This document shows, piece by piece, positions 18,150-25,605 of a stretch of DNA of 64,000 nucleotides. The translations under genes were made by a program, and so were the position numbers. Each line of letters opens with the position of its first letter. Position 1 is the first letter of the stretch. The DNA is taken from assembly GCA_018266755.1 (NCBI GenBank), contig JAFDZW010000001.1:397635-461634 (forward strand), given 5' to 3'. The notes under the pieces were generated by a model. That model worked only from the letters and a program-made list of their open reading frames with translations. It had not been told where the DNA came from and ran no database searches. The DNA comes from Bacteroidota bacterium (GTDB taxonomy: Bacteria > Bacteroidota > Ignavibacteria > Palsa-1295).

Positions 18150-21100
18150 CTATTCGGCTGTCGCGGCGATCTTGATCGAGATACGCGCCGCTTCGGCAAA
18201 CTGGCCGGCGCCCTCGAGACACCGGCGCAGCAGGGCGGACACCTCGGCATCTTCCGGGATCGCATCGAAATAGTGCTTCAGGATGCTTGCCGCACCGTTG
18301 AGATCGTCGTATTGAACGAGACGATTCGCCAGATCGAGCGTGACCTTGCGCAACCGGGCGTCAAGGTCGTCGCGCAGCGCCTCGAACAACGAATCATAGA
18401 GTGTCGGGAAGGCGACCTTGCCGAGCACGATCGAATACGATTGCGAAAGTTCTTGCATCGCCCTCGCAAGTGAGCCGCGCCGCACCGAGCGTTGTGCATC
18501 GTCGATGAGATCGCTCGCTTCGAGCACATCGATGCGAACGCGTTCGAGGTCGAACGACGGTGTTTCTCCTTTGGTCGTGATCGCATCGGCACCGAGATCG
18601 TCGCGTAATGCGGCAACGGCCATGTTCACACTTTTACGCGCAAGGTCGGCATCGTCTTTTTCTCCGGCTGCGAGGAGACGAAATTCTTTCGGAGCCAGTG
18701 GTTCGGAGAGCATCAGGTTCGCCGTCATGACGCCAAGCACCGAACGAAGCCGTGCACCGCGAATGCGAATCGTGATTCCGCCACGCTCGACACAGATCGC
18801 ATCGAGCATCGACACAACCACTTTGTCGTTGGCCTGCGTGACGACGGGCTCGGCCGTTCGCTCGCGTTCGAGCTTTGCAATGCGTGACTTCCAGGATTTC
18901 GCTTCGTTCACACCGAGCAGATCGCCGTAGCGCGAAAGCACACCCATCAGATACCCCCGGCTCGACGTTGCCAGAAGCCATTCGAGTACCGCACCGAGGC
19001 TCGTTGCAAGTTCTGTACGAAGCACTGACTTCACCTCGGTGTTTCGCACGACTTCGAACACAATCAATCGGTCGATGACATCCGCACATGTTACGATCTC
19101 GGGCGAGAGTGCCTCGCGCGCTGCAGCGGTGATCGTATCGTCGTCAGCTCCCGCCATCGCTGCCGCAAAGAACGGCTGCATCGAACTCATGCGCCGGCAT
19201 TCGGCGAACACGGTGGCAGATGCTTCGCCCTGAAGTAATCGGTGCAGTGCGATCGACTCGGCGATTTCGGGAATATTCTCCGCCGGATATGTCGTGATCA
19301 GGCGTTGTGTCAGGTCTGCACGACAGGTCGGGACGAGCACTGGCAACAGATTTTTTACGGTCGTATACCGTCCGCGATCGAGAGAGTCCGGCGGCAGTGC
19401 AGCGAAGAGCGACGCAAGCTCATCAAGCGCATTCTCGGCGTCGCGGCCCATCGCGATCTCGATGCCGAGCCGTGCGATCTTGAGCTGGAAGATCGTGAAG
19501 AACATCCCCTGACGTTCGAAGCGAGGGATGATTGCATCGAGGACGGTGATCGCATCGTCGTAGCGCCCGATCGCTGTCAAGAGGCGCATCTTGCGAAGCG
19601 GGAAGTTGACGCGGTCGTACGAACCTTCGTGCTCGATGCGCTCCATGAGTTCGAGACGCGACGCGAGTTCTTCTTTTGAGTGTATGCTTGCGAGCATGTG
19701 CGGCAGAATCGTGCCGACGACCGTGCTGCGGGCGTAGTCGTCGCAATCGGGATCGGCGAGGATTGCTTGCGCGATGGTTTCGATCGTGCGCAGCGATGCG
19801 ATGTCGTGCCAGTTCGCGGCGCGACGCGCCTCATAACTGAGATACACGACATACGGATAGCTCAGCCGCAACGACGGAAACGATTCGAGCACATCGGCGG
19901 CCTTCGCCTGCAATTCTCTGTAGATACGTTGCGAACGTGGCAAACGGTCGATGTACCAATATTCGTACACGCAGGCGATGAGTCTGAATTCTGCGATCTC
20001 CGACGTGGCCGCATTCTCGGTCAGTTCGTATAGGTGTGCGAGTGCCTCGCGGTATTCGTCGCTAAGCAGTTGCCGGCGGAATAGGTTCAGGCGGTTTCGC
20101 ATGACGAGGCGGTCGATCTCGTCTGCTTCGGCTCGTGTAAATCGATCGCTCGATGCGCGAAAGAGCATCCGTGCGGCACTGCCCTGCGCAATCGCGAGCT
20201 CCCAGTTCGACCCGCCGTCGAGTTCGCCGGCGATCTCATCGGCCTTGAGGATCACGCTGCGAACAACCGAAGCATCGGCATGCACCGGCGGCGGCATCGA
20301 CGCAAGCTTCAGGAACGGTGCGATGCTGTAGAACGGTACATCGTTCGAAAGCAGCGCTGCAAGCTCCGACGGATCCATGTTCGCTTGCTCGTAGAAGTAC
20401 TTATGCAACAGCGTATGGCTGAACGCATAGAGTTGCAGACGGCTCGGTTCGCCTGCGAGCGGTGCGATCGCCGATACCGTCGGTACGAGAATCCCTTTGA
20501 AACTGAGGCGCTCGAGCAGCCCCGTCGCATCGGTGAGAAACGAGGTGGCCGCTTCGTGCGAGAACAATTCGCCGAGGATCGCCAGTCGGTTGCACGCTGC
20601 TTGCTCGTCCTCTTGCAAATGTGCGGCGAGTCCTTCGGAAAGCGAACGAACGTTATGCTCGAGATGCCGAACGAACGCTTCCGGGGGGACCGTCATCTGC
20701 CAACGGTCGATCTCGGTGCGTCGTGCAAGGTATCCCGATTTCAGCGCGCCGCGAAGCGCGGAGCGCAGTGCAAGCGAATTACCCAGTGTGGCTTTTTCGA
20801 TCAGTCGAACGGTCTCGGCATCGATCGTGCCGTCGAAGAGTTCGTCGCAAACCGAGCGGAACGCATGATGATCCAGCCCTTCGAGGCGGACTTCATGGGT
20901 CAGAAATCGTTCGACCACGCTGCGAGCCTGCTGCAACGACGGACGCGAAACGATACAAAACGAAATCATTTCGTCGGCAAGCGACTCGAGAATCGCTGCA
21001 AACTCGCGTATGCCGTCGGCCGAGAGAAGATGAATGTCCTCGATGAATACGATCGTCGGGCGAAGTCCTGCAATATGTCGCAGACCGTCGGCAAGCGATT

Positions 21101-21440
21101 CGCGCGTTTCCCGGAGTTCCTTTTTCAGCAGTTCGCGGCCGATACCGGAATGGGAGATCGAACGCGCCAGCAGCGGCGTAATCGTTGTCGAGGAATCGGG
21201 GTAGAGTTTTGTGTGAATTACCGCACCGCCGGCGGCACTGATCTTCGGGACAAGTTCTTCGACCAGTCTGCTTTTGCCGATTCCGGCTTCGCCGACAACG
21301 AGCAGGATCCGCAGCGACTCGGCATCGATCGTCTGTTTCCAGAAATCATAGACCTGACGCATCTCCGTGTCGCGGCCGACAAACGGCAGCACACCGTGAT
21401 TGAGAAAATCGGCAAGATGTCGAGCAGAATGAAGTGCCAT
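18150..21440 (-). CDS. large STAND-like ATPase regulator with C-terminal SARP/BTAD-like module (paralog B)
   Basis: 1,096 residues, a tandem paralog of the gene at 14772 with the same order throughout. Shared landmarks are LADFLNHG-LPFVGR at the start, Walker A GEAGIGKS, Walker B TIVFIEDIHLL, TLGNSLALRSALRGALKSG in the ATPase lid, and RIRGARLRSVLGVMTAN followed by ARKSVNMAVAALRDDLGAD in the winged-helix segment. Divergence is strongest in the middle TPR-like part, as expected if the two sense different partners. The ATG at 21440 is the first good start. Being upstream of paralog A on the same strand, it is probably co-transcribed with it. Confidence 0.75.
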   Translation of the reverse strand: MALHSARHLADFLNHGVLPFVGRDTEMRQVYDFWKQTIDAESLRILLVVGEAGIGKSRLVEELVPKISAAGGAVIHTKLYPDSSTTITPLLARSISHSGIGRELLKKELRETRESLADGLRHIAGLRPTIVFIEDIHLLSADGIREFAAILESLADEMISFCIVSRPSLQQARSVVERFLTHEVRLEGLDHHAFRSVCDELFDGTIDAETVRLIEKATLGNSLALRSALRGALKSGYLARRTEIDRWQMTVPPEAFVRHLEHNVRSLSEGLAAHLQEDEQAACNRLAILGELFSHEAATSFLTDATGLLERLSFKGILVPTVSAIAPLAGEPSRLQLYAFSHTLLHKYFYEQANMDPSELAALLSNDVPFYSIAPFLKLASMPPPVHADASVVRSVILKADEIAGELDGGSNWELAIAQGSAARMLFRASSDRFTRAEADEIDRLVMRNRLNLFRRQLLSDEYREALAHLYELTENAATSEIAEFRLIACVYEYWYIDRLPRSQRIYRELQAKAADVLESFPSLRLSYPYVVYLSYEARRAANWHDIASLRTIETIAQAILADPDCDDYARSTVVGTILPHMLASIHSKEELASRLELMERIEHEGSYDRVNFPLRKMRLLTAIGRYDDAITVLDAIIPRFERQGMFFTIFQLKIARLGIEIAMGRDAENALDELASLFAALPPDSLDRGRYTTVKNLLPVLVPTCRADLTQRLITTYPAENIPEIAESIALHRLLQGEASATVFAECRRMSSMQPFFAAAMAGADDDTITAAAREALSPEIVTCADVIDRLIVFEVVRNTEVKSVLRTELATSLGAVLEWLLATSSRGYLMGVLSRYGDLLGVNEAKSWKSRIAKLERERTAEPVVTQANDKVVVSMLDAICVERGGITIRIRGARLRSVLGVMTANLMLSEPLAPKEFRLLAAGEKDDADLARKSVNMAVAALRDDLGADAITTKGETPSFDLERVRIDVLEASDLIDDAQRSVRRGSLARAMQELSQSYSIVLGKVAFPTLYDSLFEALRDDLDARLRKVTLDLANRLVQYDDLNGAASILKHYFDAIPEDAEVSALLRRCLEGAGQFAEAARISIKIAATAE

Positions 21441-21535
21441 GAGCGTCGAGGCGAACGTCAGAGCTTAACCATTTCCCGTGCGATTGATTCCATCGACGAG
21501 GGACTGTACCGGCTCCGTTCGAACGATCACGCAGA

Positions 21536-21644
21536 CGTCATTCTGAGCGAAGCGAAGAATCCCTTAATGAAACCCTGTAAGGCTCCGCCGCAGGGATTCT
21601 TCGCGGAGTTTACACTGAGCAAAGCGAATGTGCTCAGAATGACG
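21536..21644. repeat. interspersed palindromic repeat, copy R1
   Basis: Begins CGTCATTCTGAGC and ends with the inverse GCTCAGAATGACG. Its right arm carries an extra ~25 bases (GCGGAGTTTACACTGAGC) that reappear in inverted orientation in copy R5 at 49644. Confidence 0.9.
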
Positions 21645-21690
21645 GTATGAATAACGCTAACACGGAGATGACCGCCCGCTGATGCGACAA

Positions 21691-21720
21691 CCCCTCGTCC
21701 TGCGCTAGCAGAACGAGGGG
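21691..21720 (-). terminator. strong hairpin downstream of the 21758 gene
   Basis: CCCCTCGT / ACGAGGGG outer stem with an inner CTGC / GCAG stem and a GCTA loop. It lies about 40 bases past the stop of the minus-strand cargo gene. There is no good T-run, so it is a probable but atypical terminator. Confidence 0.55.
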
Positions 21721-21757
21721 TCGCGAGAAAAACGGCGTTCGTGTGATGTGCTTGAGG

Positions 21758-23749
21758 TTACTCCGTCACGATCGCTTTATGCATGACATCGCCGGACGGC
21801 GTGTGCAATACGACGAAGTACGACCCGGACGGAAGTTCGAGCGCTTTCGCGTCGAACGAGAACGAAGTCTGCTCGCCTTCGCCAAGCGAACGGGGCTCGG
21901 AGCTATAGCGGCTATGGCCCTGTAGATCGACGATCTCCATACGCACCACACCCGCAATGCGCGCCGTGACGCTGACCAGTGCCGTCGTCTTGAACGGATT
22001 CGGGACGAGCGTCATCTGGAAGTTGTGCTCGGCTTCGGGGCGTACCGAACCGTTATCGGGCCGCTTCGTGCCAACTCCACTGAGCGTTGCGGTCAGGATC
22101 GAATCCGGTCCGGGCGTTTCGGTGAGGCTGTCGCGATAGACGATCGTCAGTGTTGCGTTGTAATTCTTTTCAGCGGTCGGTTTGAACGAGACATTCAAAT
22201 TCAGCGTACCCAAACCGTTGACGGTCACCGGGAAGCTCGGAGCGCCGACGAGCGAGAATGCAGAGGCATCCGCACCCCCGATCGTTGCCGAGTGAACGAT
22301 GATCTTTCCGGATTTGATATCCGTCACGGTCACGCCTTTTTGGGCAGTCGTCGAATCGCTATAGACATTCCCGAAGTCGAGGGTCGAGCTCGAAAGCGAC
22401 CCGACGCCACGAACGTATGGTGGCGGCGGTGCTGCGACCGGAACGTGGCCCATGAAAATCGGCTGGCGTTCGATTTCGTTCGTGTTATTGACGACGAGAT
22501 AGCTCTTGTTCGATGTGCCATCGTAGAGATAGATCGCCGAGGCAGCCGGTGTGACCGATTGGTCCGATGCGCAGGTAATGAACACAACGGAGTCGCCAGT
22601 CGGTGAGAACATGATATCTCCGCCCGAGCCGTATGGGCCACCCGACGACGACGAGATCGTCTCGTTCGAATCTTCGATATCCACCGAGTTGCGGGTGAAG
22701 CCGCTGAGAATCAAAAGATTCTTATCGGGTACGGCAGAGCCCGGGATCGAGAAGCTGTTCGGGTCCGGGATGAGCTGCGTGATACCGTTCGAAATCGGGA
22801 ATTGGAAGAAATTCATGTTTCGCGTCTTGCGTGCGAAGAGTCCGAGCTCGGCTTTGTCCGGTGTTTCGGGCAAGCTGCGAAGTGTAAAGCCGAAGATGGA
22901 ATCGATGTTCCAATAGACGTCGGAGCTGAAGCCTGTCACGAGATTTGTGATGTTGCTCGTTTGCATCGTGACGTTTCCGCCCGAGGCGCCTGGCGTCCAG
23001 CGCACGATAACCATACGGATTGCATCGGTTTGCTGCACATTCTCGCTCAATGCGGCGAGCATGGTCTTGCCGCTGGCGTTCGTAATGAGATTCGTCATCT
23101 TGAAGCCGGCGATCGGCGCGTCGGATCCTCGGAGCGTCGCGGTATCGGTAATGCCGCTGCCGTCGAAATTGCCGTGGAAGAACTGTACGCTGTCGCCGAC
23201 CGACGTTCTGCGCCAGGTGCCATACCATTCTTTGCCGTCGGGCGAGAGCACGCCGAGCGGCAACGGCTTCTGCGGCGTCAGTGTGTTGGAGTAATATACT
23301 CTGAGCACATTGAAGATGTGGTTGTTGTCCTTCGTGCCGAAGCGGATCGGGCGATTGGCAGTAGTGCCATCGGTTGCGGTGATATAACATCCCTTGAGCG
23401 AGTACGGACTATCGAGGCGTGCAAAGCATTCGAAGCTGTCCATCGCACTGAACTGCGCGTTATAGAATGTCAGCCGGCAGGCGATCAACAGCGACTTTCC
23501 ATCGGCGCTCGATGCGAGCGCAGCGATATGGCTGGGATGAAAATACCCATTGACGCCCACTGTGCCGACCGTACGGATGAGCGTATCGACCGACGACGAG
23601 CCAAGCTTCTTTGCGTAAATAGCGGTGCGGTCGGCATGTTCGTACGCAATGCGCGCCGTATCGGGGATTGTTTGTGCCGTTGCGAGCGAATGCATCGCGC
23701 TGAGGAAAAGCACGAGCATGGCCACATGGCGGAGATGATGACGGTTCAT
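21758..23749 (-). CDS. T9SS cargo protein with choice-of-anchor-D/ASH-like domain
   Basis: 663 residues: signal peptide (about 1-26, ending SLATAQ); an N-terminal propeller-like region of about 400 residues with repeated SPDGK-type turns (SADGKSLLI, SPDGKEW, SPTGDSVVF); an ASH/choice-of-anchor-D-like immunoglobulin domain at about 455-560 (STLDFGNVYSDSTT ... VSFKPTAEKNYNATL); and a type A T9SS sorting domain from about 580 (LVPNPFKTTALVSV ... GSYFVVLHTPSGDVMHKAIV). It would be carried across the outer membrane and attached to the surface or released. Function is unknown. TATCTTTG at 23801-23808 is a possible promoter. Confidence 0.85.
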   Translation of the reverse strand: MNRHHLRHVAMLVLFLSAMHSLATAQTIPDTARIAYEHADRTAIYAKKLGSSSVDTLIRTVGTVGVNGYFHPSHIAALASSADGKSLLIACRLTFYNAQFSAMDSFECFARLDSPYSLKGCYITATDGTTANRPIRFGTKDNNHIFNVLRVYYSNTLTPQKPLPLGVLSPDGKEWYGTWRRTSVGDSVQFFHGNFDGSGITDTATLRGSDAPIAGFKMTNLITNASGKTMLAALSENVQQTDAIRMVIVRWTPGASGGNVTMQTSNITNLVTGFSSDVYWNIDSIFGFTLRSLPETPDKAELGLFARKTRNMNFFQFPISNGITQLIPDPNSFSIPGSAVPDKNLLILSGFTRNSVDIEDSNETISSSSGGPYGSGGDIMFSPTGDSVVFITCASDQSVTPAASAIYLYDGTSNKSYLVVNNTNEIERQPIFMGHVPVAAPPPPYVRGVGSLSSSTLDFGNVYSDSTTAQKGVTVTDIKSGKIIVHSATIGGADASAFSLVGAPSFPVTVNGLGTLNLNVSFKPTAEKNYNATLTIVYRDSLTETPGPDSILTATLSGVGTKRPDNGSVRPEAEHNFQMTLVPNPFKTTALVSVTARIAGVVRMEIVDLQGHSRYSSEPRSLGEGEQTSFSFDAKALELPSGSYFVVLHTPSGDVMHKAIVTE

Positions 23750-23800
23750 ACGATTATGGTTTGATGAAAATTAGGATACTATACAACACGTACACGGCTA

Positions 23801-23808
23801 CAAAGATA
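23801..23808 (-). promoter_or_regulatory. putative -7 promoter box TATCTTTG
   Basis: On the minus strand, 51 bases before the start of the 21758-23749 gene, inside the 168-base divergent region shared with the 23918 gene. Confidence 0.4.
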
Positions 23809-23917
23809 CAGCCGAATCGAGCAGAACTGCCGAAGGGGCTTCGTCTGCGGCAGATGATCGGGAGCGAAGCTGGGGCCGAAGTGTGTTCACAACCGATCAC
23901 TGCACTTATTATTAAAT

Positions 23918-25579
23918 ATGCGACGACTCTCGTTCCTTGTCATCCTGCTTTGCCTTACGCCAGTCATGCTTCACGCCCAAACGTTCGAGTGGGCGAAGAC
24001 GGGGCATGCATCAATCAATGCCTCCGGCGAATGCCTCGTTGCCGAACCCGACGGTTCGTTGTTGCTCGGCGGGACATTCTTCAATAATATCGATCTCGAC
24101 TCGGAGCAGCTATTCTCCTCGGGGCGCGATATCTTTCTTGCTCGCATGAATACGCAAGGCAAACGCATCTGGGCGAAGCGGTACGGCGGGAGCGCCGACG
24201 ACTTTCTCTTCGACCTGAAGTCGGACAAATCCGGGGACATCTATATCACAGGAGCCTATGCGTATCGCATGACGATGGGCACTTCGATGCTCGAATCGAA
24301 CGGTCAGCAGGATGCATTCGTCGCGAAGCTTGCGCCGAACGGCGATCCGCTGTGGGTACGGTCGTCCGGCGGATATAATAGCGATTTTGGCGTGGCCGTC
24401 GCCGTGGATGCCAAAGGCAATGTGTATAACGCTGGATATTTCCACGACACGATGAGCTTCGGTGCGATCAAGATCACAGGGTGGAATGCAGGATTGATGA
24501 CCATGTACCTGGCGAAATACGATAAGGACGGGAAGTGTTTGTGGGCGAAGCCGCTCGGTTCGTCGAGTTATCAAAGCCAATTCGAAGGAGTCTCGCTTGC
24601 AATCGACGCATCGGGAAATGTCGTCGTTGCCGGAAATTTTCATGGGGATGCACATCTCGATACGGCAGCGATTACTGCAAAAGGCGTCGCCGATCTATTC
24701 GTTGCTAAGTTTACGCCGTCGGGTTCGCTGCTCTGGAAACAAACGGCCGGGGGGCCGACCGGGGCGGTGAATGCGCGCTCTGTTGCGCTCGGCAAGGGCG
24801 GACGCATACTCATCTGCGGATACATCACCAACAACGCGCAGTTCGACAAGACTACCATCATTCAATCACCGCTCGGATTCTCCGATGTGTTTCTCGCAAG
24901 TTACTCGTCCAAAGGACAGTTCGAGTGGGTCAAACAAGGGACGGGCCACGGCCCGAAAGTCGGCGTGAGCGTGGCGACTGACGAAGAAGGCAATAGCTAC
25001 ATCACCGGCGACTTCAAGGACACGCTGGATTTCGGCGGCGTGCAACTTTCCGGCGAAGGAAAACAAATCTTCTACGCGGCATCGTACTCGCCGACAGGAA
25101 CGCTGCGATGGGCACGCGAAGCGGGCCGAGGCGGCTTCGTGTTTGCAAAGGCAATTACCGTCGACAAGCAGGGGAGCGTGTATGTTACCGGGACGTACAA
25201 CGATACAATCGGATTCGGCAAGCATGTTGTCATTGGTGCGATTGCGGCACAAGATATGTTTCTGACAAAGATCGCCCCGCATAGTCTTTGGAGCATGCAC
25301 CGGATCTCCGAAGCTCCGGCACAAACAGAGGAAATCACTGCATGTACAGTTGATAAGCGCAGCCACTCGCTGAACGTCACCTTCAGCGTCAACGGCTCGC
25401 ACTACGCCAAGCTCGGCCTCTTCGATATGCTCGGCGAGACCGTCGAGACATATACCGAAGAACAGCTTTCGAGCGGGACGTATGAAGTCAAGATTGATCT
25501 TGCGAACGTCGAGGCCGGTGCCTACTATTTGCGTCTGCGCCTCGACAACGATAAGTCGACAAAACGGATCGAATACTAA
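23918..25579 (+). CDS. T9SS cargo beta-propeller protein (SBBP-like repeats)
   Basis: 553 residues. The signal peptide is MRRLSFLVILLCLTPVMLHAQ. About seven repeats of roughly 55 residues follow, each with a D-(I/L)-F-x-A-x-(Y/F) strand, a G-x-x-x-W-(A/V) step and a (V/I)-Y-(I/V)-(T/A)-G strand, the pattern of SBBP/beta-propeller repeats. The last ~85 residues (SLNVTFSVNGSHYAKLGLFD ... GAYYLRLRLDN) look like a T9SS sorting domain without the usual P-N-P opening. Probably a surface protein that binds other proteins or polymers. It is 26 bases upstream of the peptidase-barrel gene and probably co-transcribed with it. Confidence 0.82.
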   Translation: MRRLSFLVILLCLTPVMLHAQTFEWAKTGHASINASGECLVAEPDGSLLLGGTFFNNIDLDSEQLFSSGRDIFLARMNTQGKRIWAKRYGGSADDFLFDLKSDKSGDIYITGAYAYRMTMGTSMLESNGQQDAFVAKLAPNGDPLWVRSSGGYNSDFGVAVAVDAKGNVYNAGYFHDTMSFGAIKITGWNAGLMTMYLAKYDKDGKCLWAKPLGSSSYQSQFEGVSLAIDASGNVVVAGNFHGDAHLDTAAITAKGVADLFVAKFTPSGSLLWKQTAGGPTGAVNARSVALGKGGRILICGYITNNAQFDKTTIIQSPLGFSDVFLASYSSKGQFEWVKQGTGHGPKVGVSVATDEEGNSYITGDFKDTLDFGGVQLSGEGKQIFYAASYSPTGTLRWAREAGRGGFVFAKAITVDKQGSVYVTGTYNDTIGFGKHVVIGAIAAQDMFLTKIAPHSLWSMHRISEAPAQTEEITACTVDKRSHSLNVTFSVNGSHYAKLGLFDMLGETVETYTEEQLSSGTYEVKIDLANVEAGAYYLRLRLDNDKSTKRIEY

Positions 25580-25605
25580 TACTCCCGAGAAGCCACGACA
25601 GTACT

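Noticed and set aside
20280-21650. 456-codon open frame on the plus strand opposite the 18150 regulator gene
   Set aside because: It is antisense to a well-supported gene; its residues are Arg/Cys-rich without any domain, and it runs through repeat R1. It follows from the GC-rich codon bias of the real gene.
22802-23764. 320-codon plus-strand frame opposite the 21758 cargo gene
   Set aside because: Antisense to a gene with a signal peptide and sorting domain; no recognisable motif of its own.
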